Shown: in pieces, positions 1 to 8,600 of the stretch
Numbering within the stretch: position 1 is the stretch's first letter
Layout of the letters: every line of letters begins with the position of its first letter
Origin: Ramlibacter sp.
GTDB taxonomy: Bacteria > Pseudomonadota > Gammaproteobacteria > Burkholderiales > Burkholderiaceae_C
Reading direction: 5' to 3'
Assembly (NCBI GenBank): GCA_019635435.1
Contig: JAHBZM010000001.1
Location: forward strand, 3,038,001-3,102,000
DNA length: 64,000 nt
The notes under the pieces: model-generated
Seen by the model: only the letters and a program-made list of their open reading frames with translations
The model's database searches: none
Told to the model about the DNA's origin: nothing
Program-made: the position numbers and the translations under genes

Positions 1-614
1 GCCAGCGAGGCAAGCCGCTCGCACAGGCGCGCGGCGGTGGCTTCCAGGTCGGCTGCGGCGCACACCGCGGTGAGGTAGCCGCTGGCCAGCAGCTCATCGG
101 CTGGCAGCAGTTCGGCCAGCAACAGCATGCGCTTGACCCGGGGCGCGCCGAATGCGCCAACCAGCCGGGCCAAGTTGCCGACCGACAGGCAGTTGCCCAG
201 GGTTTTGGCAATGGGCACACCAAAGCGCGCGCCCGCCGTGGCAACGCGGAAATCACAGGCCGTGGCGATGGCCAGCCCGCCCCCAATGGCCCAGCCTTCG
301 ACCAGCGCGACCGTGGGCATGGGCAGGGCTTCAAGCAGCGCCATGCAGTGGTCGATCTGGCGCTCGTAGGCCACGCCATCGTCACCGCTGGCGAAGCTCT
401 GGAACTGCGCAATGTCGGTGCCCGCCACAAAAGCCTCGCCGCCGGCGCCGCGAAAAGTCACCACGCGCACGCTGGCATCCGCCTGCAGCTGCGCGCAGAT
501 GGCCAACAGGCGCTCGTACATGGCCCAGGTCATGGCATTGCGCGCCTCGGGCCGGTCAAAGACCACCGAAGCAATCGGGCCCTCGATCCGCAGATGGACT
601 GTGCCTTCGCTCAT
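1..614 (-). CDS. Crotonase-family (enoyl-CoA hydratase/isomerase-like) protein, C-terminus off the left edge
   Basis: Crotonase-superfamily acyl-CoA protein; the first 204 codons are visible and the C-terminus runs off the window. The ATG at 614 lies six bases after the stop of the TRAP permease gene, so this is the last visible gene of the leftward operon. The oxyanion-hole loop (AFVAGTDI, residues 61-68) and the glycine-rich helix GWAIGGG (107-113) are present. Where hydratases carry FGxPE this protein reads FGVPIA (131-136), and the second catalytic Glu position appears basic (VKRML). Classical water addition is therefore doubtful; an isomerase, lyase or hydrolase role is more likely. The fold assignment is firm, the substrate unknown. 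Confidence 0.85.
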   Translation of the reverse strand, partial: MSEGTVHLRIEGPIASVVFDRPEARNAMTWAMYERLLAICAQLQADASVRVVTFRGAGGEAFVAGTDIAQFQSFASGDDGVAYERQIDHCMALLEALPMPTVALVEGWAIGGGLAIATACDFRVATAGARFGVPIAKTLGNCLSVGNLARLVGAFGAPRVKRMLLLAELLPADELLASGYLTAVCAAADLEATAARLCERLASL

Positions 615-620
615 CGTGCG

Positions 621-1907
621 CTACCGGTAGAACAGCTGCACCAGGCCCATCCCGGTGACCGGCACATACGTCACGAGCAGCAACACAGCGACCAGCACGC
701 CGATGAACCAAATGTTGACCTTGCTCACGTCCCACACCGAGGCTTTGGCAATCGAGCTGGCCACCATCAGCACACTGGCCACGGGCGGCGTCTGCTGGCC
801 AATGCCCAGGTTGATGGTGACGATCAGGCCAAAGTGCACCGGGTCGATGCCCACGGAGCGCACCAGCGGCATCACGATGGGAATCACCAGGATGATGGCC
901 GCCGCCGAGTGCAGGAACATGCCCAGGAACAGGAACAGCACATTGAGCAGCGCCAGCACCACCCACTTGTTGGAGGTGAAATCCGACACTGCCTTGGCCA
1001 GTGCCTGCGGCGCCTGCACCTCGGTCAGGTAGGTGCCCAGCAACGCGCTGGTGGCCACCAGCAACATGACCACGGCCGTCTGCACGCCGCCTTCCATGAC
1101 CGCCGCACGCAGATGCTTGAGGTCCAGCTCCCGGTACACCACCAGGCCGATGAAAAGCGCCGCCAGCACGGCCAGTGCGGCGCCTTCGGTGGCCGTGACC
1201 ACGCCGCCGAAGATGCCACCCAGGATGATGATGGGCAGCGCAAAGGCCCACAGCGCCTCGCGCCCGGTCTTGCCCACGCGCCGGATCGAGAAGGCCTCGT
1301 CGCGCGGCAGGTTGTAGCGGCGCGCCAGGAAGCTGGCCACGGCCATGAGACCGATGGCGCCCAGAATGCCGGGCACGATGCCGGCCACGAACATCTGCAC
1401 CACCGAGGTCTCGGCCATCACGGCGTAAAGAATCATCGGGATCGAGGGCGGGATGATCACGGCCAGCGTGGCCGACGACGACATCACGGCGGCCGCGAAT
1501 GGGCCCGGATAGCCCTTGGCCTTCATGCCCGGGATCAGGATCGAGCCCAGCGCCGCTACATCAGCAACGGCCGAGCCCGAGATTTCGGCGAAGAACAGCG
1601 ACGAGCCGATCGACACATGGGCCAGCCCGCCACGCACCCAGCCAAACAGCGAGGACGCAAACGCCACCAGCCGCCGCGAGATGCCCGAGGCATTCATGAT
1701 GGCGCCGGCCAGGATGAACAGCGGAATGGCCAGCAGCGGAAAGTTGGTGGCGCCGTTGTAGACCACCAGCGCCACGTTGGGCAGGGAGTCCAGGCCATGG
1801 CTGGCCAGCATGGCCGCCACGGCCACGATGCCCAGCGAAACGGCAATCGGAATGTTCACAAGCACCAGCGCCAGGACGGCGCCGAACAGGATCAGCATGG
1901 TGGCCAT
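621..1907 (-). CDS. dctM: TRAP transporter large permease (DctM family)
   Basis: Large membrane subunit (428 aa) of a tripartite ATP-independent periplasmic transporter, which uses an ion gradient to import a carboxylate delivered by the binding protein. Repeated hydrophobic segments fill the length, with family signatures such as ISGSAVADVAALGSILIPGM and IIPPSIPMILYAVM near the middle and GQQTPPVASVLMVA near the end. I chose the ATG at 1907 because the protein then opens directly with a membrane helix (MATMLILFGAVLAL); a longer in-frame start at 1958 would overlap the upstream dctQ gene. It lies 16 bases downstream of dctQ in the order aminotransferase - dctP - dctQ - dctM - crotonase. The transported compound cannot be read from sequence. 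Confidence 0.93.
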   Translation of the reverse strand: MATMLILFGAVLALVLVNIPIAVSLGIVAVAAMLASHGLDSLPNVALVVYNGATNFPLLAIPLFILAGAIMNASGISRRLVAFASSLFGWVRGGLAHVSIGSSLFFAEISGSAVADVAALGSILIPGMKAKGYPGPFAAAVMSSSATLAVIIPPSIPMILYAVMAETSVVQMFVAGIVPGILGAIGLMAVASFLARRYNLPRDEAFSIRRVGKTGREALWAFALPIIILGGIFGGVVTATEGAALAVLAALFIGLVVYRELDLKHLRAAVMEGGVQTAVVMLLVATSALLGTYLTEVQAPQALAKAVSDFTSNKWVVLALLNVLFLFLGMFLHSAAAIILVIPIVMPLVRSVGIDPVHFGLIVTINLGIGQQTPPVASVLMVASSIAKASVWDVSKVNIWFIGVLVAVLLLVTYVPVTGMGLVQLFYR

Positions 1908-1923
1908 GGGGGTTCCTGGAATT

Positions 1924-2430
1924 TCAGTGCAGGCCGTCAGACAGCGCAGTGGCGCCACCGGCCGCAGGCTGGGGACTGAGCAGGTCGATGAAGTACATCA
2001 CTTCAGCGAGCAGGATCAAGGCGGAGGAAATCGGAATCACCGATTGCACGACGTTCATGGGCACCCAGGGCAGGCTGACCATCGAGTCGCCGGACAGGAC
2101 CGGCATGATGGTCACGCCCACCCAGCCCAGCAGCGCAAAGAAGCCGATCACCAGCACCTGGCCCAGCAAACCGGCAAGGCGGCGCCCGCCGGGCGGCAAC
2201 TGGTCGACCAGCTCGGGGCACCCGATGTGCGCGCGCTTGACCGAGGCCAGCGCCGAGCCGTAGAACGTGAGCCAGGCCAGCAGCACCGAAGCCACTTCGT
2301 CATACCAGACCAGGGAGTGTCCCAGCGTGCGAAACACGATGCCCAGGGTGACCTCCAGGAACAGGATGGCCATGAGCGCCATGACCACCCACTCCAGGAA
2401 AAGTCCGTACCGTTCGCGAAATCGCTGCAT
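1924..2430 (-). CDS. dctQ: TRAP transporter small permease (DctQ family)
   Basis: Small four-helix membrane subunit (168 aa) of the same TRAP system, pairing with the large permease encoded next. Hydrophobic segments lie at about residues 12-32, 45-63, 88-108 and 128-148, the normal layout for the family, and the WYDEVASVLLAWLTFYG stretch resembles the conserved E(I/V)xxxLLxWLxFLG motif of DctQ proteins. It starts three bases after the stop of the binding-protein gene, which implies translational coupling. No oddities in length or composition. Confidence 0.9.
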   Translation of the reverse strand: MQRFRERYGLFLEWVVMALMAILFLEVTLGIVFRTLGHSLVWYDEVASVLLAWLTFYGSALASVKRAHIGCPELVDQLPPGGRRLAGLLGQVLVIGFFALLGWVGVTIMPVLSGDSMVSLPWVPMNVVQSVIPISSALILLAEVMYFIDLLSPQPAAGGATALSDGLH

Positions 2431-2433
2431 GGC

Positions 2434-3453
2434 TTACTTGCCCAGGGCCACGGCCTTGTCGATCAGCGGCTTGGCGCCGGCGACGTCCTGGCCAAACTCG
2501 TCATAGATGGGCTTGCTGGCGGCGATGAACGCGTCCTTGTCCACCTCATTGACCTGCATGCCGCTTTGCTTGAGCTTGGCCAGCAGTTCGGTTTCCTGCT
2601 GCACAGCCGTGGCATAGACATAGGCCTGCGTCTCGCGCGCCGTGTCTTCCAGCACCTTGCGCACATCGGCGGGCAGCGTGCCGTAGCGGCGCGAGCCCAC
2701 CACCAGGTAGGCCGGCGTGTAGACGTGGCCCGACAGCGAGAGGTACTTCTGCACTTCCTGCAGCTTGGCCGAGTAGATCTGTGTGAACGGGTTTTCCTGG
2801 CCGTCCATCACCCCGGTCTGCAGCGCGGTGAACAGTTCGGAGAACTTCATCGGGCTCGGGTTGGCGCCGTAGGTCTGGAACATCTTCACGCGCCACTTGC
2901 CTTCGGGCACCCGCAGCTTGATGCCGCCCAGGTCGGCCGGCACCTTGATGGGTTTCTTGTTGTTGGTGATGTGGCGGTAGCCGTTTTCCCAGACAGCCAG
3001 CACCTTGAGGCCCTTCTTTTCGGTCTCGGGCGCGATGCTGGGCCAGAACACCTCTTTCTCGATCTTCGCCATGTGGGCCCGGTCCTTGACGATGTAGGGC
3101 ATCTCGAAAATGCCGAACAGGTCCACCTCGGAGGTCATCACGGTCGAAGGAAGAGCCATGTCGATGGTGCCCAGCTTGAGCTTCTGGATCATCTCCTTGT
3201 CGCCGCCCAGCTGGCTGGAGCCGTAGGTCACGATCTTCACCTTGCCGGCCAGTTTGGCGTTGACGCGTTTGGCGTACTCGTCGGCGCTGGCCTGGAACAG
3301 CGAGCCTGGTTCGCCGACATGCCCCAGCTTGAGTTCGGTCTGCGCCAGCGCCACGCCCTGGCTGGCCAGTGCGAGCCCGAAGGCAGCCACAGAAATGCCG
3401 GCCAGCGAGCGCAACCGTGCGCCTGTGGCGGCGGAAATGAAGTGAGCTTTCAT
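2434..3453 (-). CDS. dctP: TRAP transporter periplasmic substrate-binding protein (DctP family)
   Basis: Periplasmic binding protein (339 aa) that captures the substrate for the adjacent permease pair. It has a signal peptide with a probable cut after VALA (about residue 37), then a DctP-type mature domain including the ITNNKKPIKVPADLGGIKLR and MDGQENP stretches typical of carboxylate-binding members; an Arg in the GGIKLRVPEG segment is where the family contacts the substrate carboxylate. A good ribosome site (AAGGAGAC) precedes the ATG. The 77-bp gap to the aminotransferase gene upstream has no obvious terminator, so the genes may be co-transcribed. The neighbours suggest a 2-hydroxy- or 2-oxo-acid substrate, which is inference only. 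Confidence 0.93.
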   Translation of the reverse strand: MKAHFISAATGARLRSLAGISVAAFGLALASQGVALAQTELKLGHVGEPGSLFQASADEYAKRVNAKLAGKVKIVTYGSSQLGGDKEMIQKLKLGTIDMALPSTVMTSEVDLFGIFEMPYIVKDRAHMAKIEKEVFWPSIAPETEKKGLKVLAVWENGYRHITNNKKPIKVPADLGGIKLRVPEGKWRVKMFQTYGANPSPMKFSELFTALQTGVMDGQENPFTQIYSAKLQEVQKYLSLSGHVYTPAYLVVGSRRYGTLPADVRKVLEDTARETQAYVYATAVQQETELLAKLKQSGMQVNEVDKDAFIAASKPIYDEFGQDVAGAKPLIDKAVALGK

Positions 3454-3530
3454 GATGTCTCCTTATAGGTTGTGTCCGTGGTTGGCGACAGGCCACACGA
3501 CCGGACAGCGCGTGGCGTGATTTCCGGGTT

Positions 3531-4772
3531 TCAGGCTGCCTTGAGCAACGGCAGCGCCACAGGGTGGGCTGCAAAATAATCCATGGCTGCCTGCACCGCC
3601 GAGCCCGCGAGCCGCACGCCCGAGAGCTTGAGCCCCATCTCGCAGCCCGCGAGCGCCGCGAGCAGGGTCAGGTCATTGCAGTCGCCCAGGTGGCCAATGC
3701 GGAACATGCGGCCCCTGACCCGCCCCAGGCCGGTGCCCAGCGAGCAGTCAAAGCGCTCGTAGATGAGCTTGCGCACGGCATCGGCGTCCACCCCCTCGGG
3801 CATGATCACACCGGTGAGCACGGGGGAATAAACAGCCGCATCAGCGCACTGGATCTCAAGCCCCCAGGCCCGGACGCCGGCGCGCACGCCCTCACCCCAG
3901 CGCCGGTGCCGCGCGAACACCGCTTCAAGACCACCGGGCTGGCCCAACAGCATGTCGCAGGCCTCGCTCAGGCCGTACAACAGGTTGGTATTGGGCGTGT
4001 AGGGCCAGTAGCCGCCCTTGTTCATCTCGACAATTTCGTCCCAGGCCCAGAAGGCCTTGGGCAGGGTCGCCGCCTTGCTGGCCTCGATGGCCCTGGGCGA
4101 CAGCGCATTGAAGCTCATGCCCGGCGGCAGCATCAGGCCTTTCTGCGACCCGCTCACCGTCACGTCCACGCCCCATTCGTCATGGCGGTAGTCGGCGCTG
4201 GCCAGGCCCGAAATGCTGTCCACCAGCAGCAGCGCCGGGTGGCCGGCCGCGTCGATGGCGCGGCGCACCGCGGCAATGTCGCTGGTCACGCCGGTGGAGG
4301 TCTCGTTGTGGACCACGCACACCGCCTTGATCTGCTGCTGGCCGTCGGCCTTGAGCCGCGCCTCGATCAACTCCGGCTGCACCCCACGGCGCCAGCTGGC
4401 GGGCACGCCGTGCTCCGCGCCAGGCAGCGCCAGGAACTCGGGCTTGACACCCAGGCGGGTCGCCATCTTGTGCCACAGCGACGCAAAGTGTCCGGTCTCG
4501 TACATCAGGACGGCATCGCCCGGGCTCAGCACATTGCTCAGCGCCGCTTCCCAGGCACCGGTGCCCGACGCCGGATAGATCACCACCGGGTGCCGCGTCT
4601 GGAAGATTTTCTGGATGTCGGCCAGCACCTTGAGTCCGAGCGCGCCGAACTCGGGGCCGCGGTGATCGATGGTCGGCAGGCTCATGGCCCGCAGGATGCG
4701 GTCCGGCACGGGCGAAGGGCCAGGAATCTGGAGAAAGTGCCGCCCCGTGGGATGGTAGTCAAGCGTCAACAT
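3531..4772 (-). CDS. PLP-dependent alanine/serine-glyoxylate aminotransferase family protein
   Basis: Class V aminotransferase (413 aa) related to serine-glyoxylate and alanine-glyoxylate transaminases, which convert glyoxylate to glycine using an amino donor. Visible signatures are the N-terminal QIPGPSPVP (15-23), the cofactor loop PASGTGAWEAAL (67-78), the aspartate in LLLVDSISGL (185) and the PLP lysine K211 in SGSQKGLMLPPG. Longer in-frame starts at 4829 (TTG) and 4802 are unlikely: the TTG at 4829 is itself the -35 hexamer and the operator lies between, so I take ATG 4772. It heads the leftward operon with a TRAP transporter and faces a GntR regulator. BhcA (aspartate-glyoxylate aminotransferase) is a relative, but no bhcB, C or D is nearby. 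Confidence 0.85.
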   Translation of the reverse strand: MLTLDYHPTGRHFLQIPGPSPVPDRILRAMSLPTIDHRGPEFGALGLKVLADIQKIFQTRHPVVIYPASGTGAWEAALSNVLSPGDAVLMYETGHFASLWHKMATRLGVKPEFLALPGAEHGVPASWRRGVQPELIEARLKADGQQQIKAVCVVHNETSTGVTSDIAAVRRAIDAAGHPALLLVDSISGLASADYRHDEWGVDVTVSGSQKGLMLPPGMSFNALSPRAIEASKAATLPKAFWAWDEIVEMNKGGYWPYTPNTNLLYGLSEACDMLLGQPGGLEAVFARHRRWGEGVRAGVRAWGLEIQCADAAVYSPVLTGVIMPEGVDADAVRKLIYERFDCSLGTGLGRVRGRMFRIGHLGDCNDLTLLAALAGCEMGLKLSGVRLAGSAVQAAMDYFAAHPVALPLLKAA

Positions 4773-4800
4773 GTCAAAGGCTTTCAGATCAACGAGCATC

Positions 4801-4829
4801 ATTTTTTGCATACAAAATTCATTTGTCAA
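4801..4829 (-). promoter_or_regulatory. Predicted promoter of the aminotransferase/TRAP operon with internal GntR operator
   Basis: On the minus strand a perfect -35 (TTGACA, 4829-4824) and an AAAAAT -10 (4806-4801) are separated by exactly 17 bases. The spacer contains TTTGCATACAAAATT read on the plus strand (4805-4819), a sequence repeated identically at 4911-4925 in the facing promoter. A repressor bound here would block polymerase. Predicted transcription starts near 4794, giving a leader of about 22 bases to the ATG at 4772. Confidence 0.7.
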
Positions 4830-4895
4830 CCCGGATTACCCAGGCTCGCAGCTCATTCATCAATGTAAATTCCAGAAAATCCTTCCGGTACGGTT

Positions 4896-4925
4896 TTGAC
4901 AGCTAAACAATTTGCATACAAAATT
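4896..4925 (+). promoter_or_regulatory. Predicted promoter of the GntR regulator with internal operator
   Basis: TTGACA (4896-4901), 17-base spacer, CAAAAT (4919-4924). The copy of TTTGCATACAAAATT at 4911-4925 spans the spacer and -10, mirroring the arrangement of the leftward promoter. The -10 ends six bases before the ATG at 4931, so the predicted start site coincides with the start codon and the message may be leaderless. The core TTTGCATACAAA is a partial palindrome, as expected for a GntR dimer site. Confidence 0.68.
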
Positions 4926-4930
4926 GCCAT

Positions 4931-5623
4931 ATGACCGCAGACATCATCTCGATCCCGCGCACCGCGCTGCATGAACAGGTGGCCAATCGGCTGCGCCAGA
5001 TGCTGGTGGAAAGCCGCATTGCCCCGGGTGCCAAACTCAACGAGCGTGAACTCAGCGAGGTGCTCAGTGTGTCCCGCACGCCCCTGCGTGAAGCCATCAA
5101 GATGCTGGCCGCCGAAGGCCTGGTGGAACTGCTGCCCAACCGGGGCGCCATTGCCGTGGAGCTCACCGAGAGCGACGTTCTCAACACCTTCGAGGTCATG
5201 GCCGGGCTGGAAGGCCAGTCCGGTGAACTGGCGGCGCAACGCATCACCGACGCCGAACTGGCCGAGATCAAGGCCATGCAGTTCGAGATGATGGCCGCCT
5301 GGACCCGGCGCGACCTGTCCAACTACTACCGGCTCAACGCGCAGATCCACAGCGCGATCAACGCCGCCGCCAAGAACCCGGTGCTGACCGCCACCTACCG
5401 GCAGGTCAATGCCCGCCTGCAGGCCCTGCGCTTTCGCTCCAACCAGGACGAGGACAAGTGGCGGCGTGCCGTCAAGGAGCATGAACAGATGGTCGAAGCC
5501 CTGGCGGCGCGCGACGCCGCCGGCATGCGCCAGGTGCTGGTGGCGCACCTGGAGCACAAGCGTGACGTGGTGGTGGAGCAACTGCGCCGCGAAGCACCCG
5601 CGGCGCTGCGCGAGGGCGCCTGA
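4931..5623 (+). CDS. GntR family transcriptional regulator, FadR/FCD subfamily
   Basis: Regulator of 230 aa with an N-terminal winged helix-turn-helix (about residues 8-70, including the recognition segment SVSRTPLREAIKML) and an all-helical FCD ligand-binding domain in the C-terminal two thirds. FCD proteins usually sense carboxylic acids through a metal held by Asp and His residues. The start is the only one that keeps the whole DNA-binding domain. It is divergent from the aminotransferase/TRAP operon and is followed by the FAD/Fe-S dehydrogenase gene with only one base between the stop and the next ATG. Identical operators in both divergent promoters make it the probable autoregulated local repressor. 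Confidence 0.92.
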   Translation: MTADIISIPRTALHEQVANRLRQMLVESRIAPGAKLNERELSEVLSVSRTPLREAIKMLAAEGLVELLPNRGAIAVELTESDVLNTFEVMAGLEGQSGELAAQRITDAELAEIKAMQFEMMAAWTRRDLSNYYRLNAQIHSAINAAAKNPVLTATYRQVNARLQALRFRSNQDEDKWRRAVKEHEQMVEALAARDAAGMRQVLVAHLEHKRDVVVEQLRREAPAALREGA

Positions 5624-5624
5624 G

Positions 5625-8600
5625 ATGAACGCCCCGCTCCCCCTGGCCGTCACACGCGACAACGCCGGCGCAGCCTACGACGCGGTCTCGCATGCGAGCA
5701 ACGAAGTCGCGGGCCGGCTGGCGGCCCGCCTGGGCAGCGAAACACAGGGCGAGGTGTTGTTCTCGCCCGCGGACCGCGGGCGCTACGCCACCGATGCCTC
5801 GATCTACCAGGTCATGCCGGTCGGGGTGTTCGTGCCCAAAAGTGCCGACGACGTCCAGCTCGCCATCGACATCTGCCGCGACCTCAAGGTGCCGGTGGTG
5901 CCGCGCGGCGGCGGCACCAGCCAGTGCGGCCAGACCGTGGGGGCCGGGCTGGTGATCGACTGCTCCAGGCACGTGCGCAACATCCTGAGCTTTGACGCCG
6001 CGGCGCGCACGGCCGTGGTGGAGCCTGGCATGGTGCTGGACCATCTCAACGCCGCCCTGAAGAAGCTGGGCCTCTGGTTCCCCGTTGACGTGTCCACCAG
6101 CGCGCAGGCCACGCTGGGGGGCATGGCCGGCAACAACTCGTGTGGCAGCCGCAGCATCGCCTGGGGCAACATGGTGCACAACGTGCTCGGCGCACAGGCC
6201 TGGACCTCCGACGGCGCGCTGCACCGGTTCGAACGCTACGAGGACTGCACCGGGCATGCACGTGACCTGGGCCGCTGGGTGCGCGACCTGGCGATGAACC
6301 TGCGCCCCGAGATCGAGCGCCAATGGCCCAAGGTGCTGCGCCGGGTGGCCGGCTACAACCTGGACATCTTCCACAACCAGAGCGAGAAGCCCTACACCCG
6401 CGATGGCTCCGTCAATCTGGCCCACCTGCTGGTGGGCAGCGAGGGCACGCTGGCCGTCACGCGCTCGCTCACGCTTCAGCTGGCCGAGTTGCCCAAGGCC
6501 AAGGTGCTCGGGGTGGTGAACTTTCCCACCTTCTACCAGGCCATGGACTCGGCGCAGCACATCGTCAGGCTGGGTGACGGCACACTGACCGCGGTGGAGC
6601 TGGTCGACCGCACGATGATCGAGCTGTCATTGCAGAACCCCGCCTTCGCGCCCATCATCCGCACCGCCGTGATCGGCCAGCCCGATGCGGTTCTGCTGGT
6701 GGAGTTTTCCGGCGCCGACAGGGCCGCGCTGGTGCGCCAGCTGGACCGGCTGGTCGAGCTGATGGGCGACCTCGGCCTGCCCGGCTCGGTGGTGCGCATG
6801 ACCGACGAGGTGCCGCAGAAAAACCTCTGGGAAGTCCGAAAGGCCGGGCTCAACATCATGATGAGCCTCAAGGGCGACGGCAAGCCCGTGAGCTTCATCG
6901 AGGATTGCGCGGTGCCGCTTCAGCACCTGGCCGAATACACCGACGCGCTGACCCAGGTGTTCCGCCGTCACGGCAGCAAGGGCACCTGGTACGCCCATGC
7001 GTCCGTCGGCACGCTGCATGTGCGGCCGATCCTGGACATGCGCCAGGACGGCCCCCAGGGCGGCGCCAGCAAGATGCGCGCGATCGCCGAGGAAGCCGCG
7101 GCCCTGGTGCGCAAGTACAAGGGCGCGTACAGCGGTGAGCACGGCGACGGCCTGTGCCGCGGCGAATGGATCGGCTGGCAGTTCGGGCCAAAAATCAATG
7201 AGGCCTTCAGCGAGATCAAGACCTTCTTCGACCCGATCAACCTGTTCAGCCCCCAGCGCATCATCGACCCGCCACGCATGGACGACACGCGGCTGATGCG
7301 CTTCCCGCCGAGCTACCGGGTGATTCCGCTCACACCCGCGCTCGACTGGAGCGCCTGGAACGTGCAGAACGACCCCGTGACCGAGCGCACCACCGCCCCG
7401 GGCACCGGTGGCGATCCGGCCCAGGGCTTTGCCAAGGCCGTGGAGATGTGCAACAACAACGGGCACTGCCGCAAATTCGACACCGGCACCATGTGCCCCA
7501 GCTACCGCGTGACACGCGACGAGAAGCACCTGACCCGCGGCCGCGCCAACACCTTGCGGCTGGCCCTGTCCGGCCAGCTGGAAGGCATTGGCGCGCAGGA
7601 CGGCCTGACCAGCGAGGCCGTGCGCGAGGCCATGGACCTGTGCGTGGGCTGCAAGGGCTGCAAGCGCGACTGCCCCACCGGCGTGGACATGGCGAAGATG
7701 AAGGTGGAGTTCCTGCACCACTACAAGGCACGCCACGGCCACACGCTGCGGGACAAGGCGGTGGCCTACCTGCCCGAGTACGCGCGCTGGGCCAGCCGGT
7801 TTGCGCCCCTGCTCAACCTGCGCAACCGCTGGGGCTGGCTGGCCAGCCTGGGGGAGCAGGTGCTGGGATTCTCGGCCCGGCGCAGCCTGCCGCAATGGCA
7901 ACGTCGCCATGCCTTCAACGCCAGCGCGCCCGGGGCCACGCGCGAGCAGGTGCTGGCGGCAGCCAGGCCGGTCGTGCTGTTCGTGGACACCTTCAATGGC
8001 CACTTCGAGTCCGACAACGTCAGTTCAGCGCTGAAAGTGCTTGGAGCGGCCGGCTACACTGCACACCTTGCTACAAAATCAGGAGCAGACGACGGCGGCC
8101 ACCTGTGCTGTGGCCGGACCTATCTGGCCACCGGCATGGTGGCCCAGGCCCGCGCCAAAGCCGCTGAGCTGGTCAACGCGCTGCTGCCCTTCGCCGAGCG
8201 CGGCATCGCCATCGTCGGGCTTGAGCCATCCTGCCTGCTGACGCTGCGCGACGAAACGCTGGCCATGGGCCTGGGTGCGGCAGCGCAGACCGTGGCTGGC
8301 CAGGCCCTGATGCTGGAAGAGTTCCTGGCCCGCGAAGCCCTCGCGGGCCGACTCGATCCCCTCAAGGCCAGCCTGCGGCCCATGACCCAACCGCTGCTGG
8401 TGCATGGCCATTGCCACCAGAAGGCCTTTGGCGCAGTCAGCCCCATTCTGGAAGTGCTCAGGCTGATACCGGGCGCCGAGCCGGAACTGATCGAAAGCAG
8501 TTGCTGCGGCATGGCCGGCAGCTTTGGCTACGAAGCCAGCCACCATGAGGTGTCCATGCAGATGGCCGAGCTCAGCCTGCTGCCAGCCGTTCGCAAGCAG

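Noticed and set aside
348..3468. Long rightward open frames opposite the TRAP and aminotransferase genes
   Set aside because: They are His/Arg/Gln-rich shadows of real leftward genes in GC-rich DNA, with no family features or ribosome sites.
3531..4772. BhcA of the beta-hydroxyaspartate cycle
   Set aside because: Similar family, but no aldolase, dehydratase or imine reductase partner is nearby.
4773..4829. Longer N-terminus for the aminotransferase starting at TTG 4829
   Set aside because: The TTG is the -35 hexamer and the stretch contains the operator and -10; the family N-terminus fits ATG 4772.
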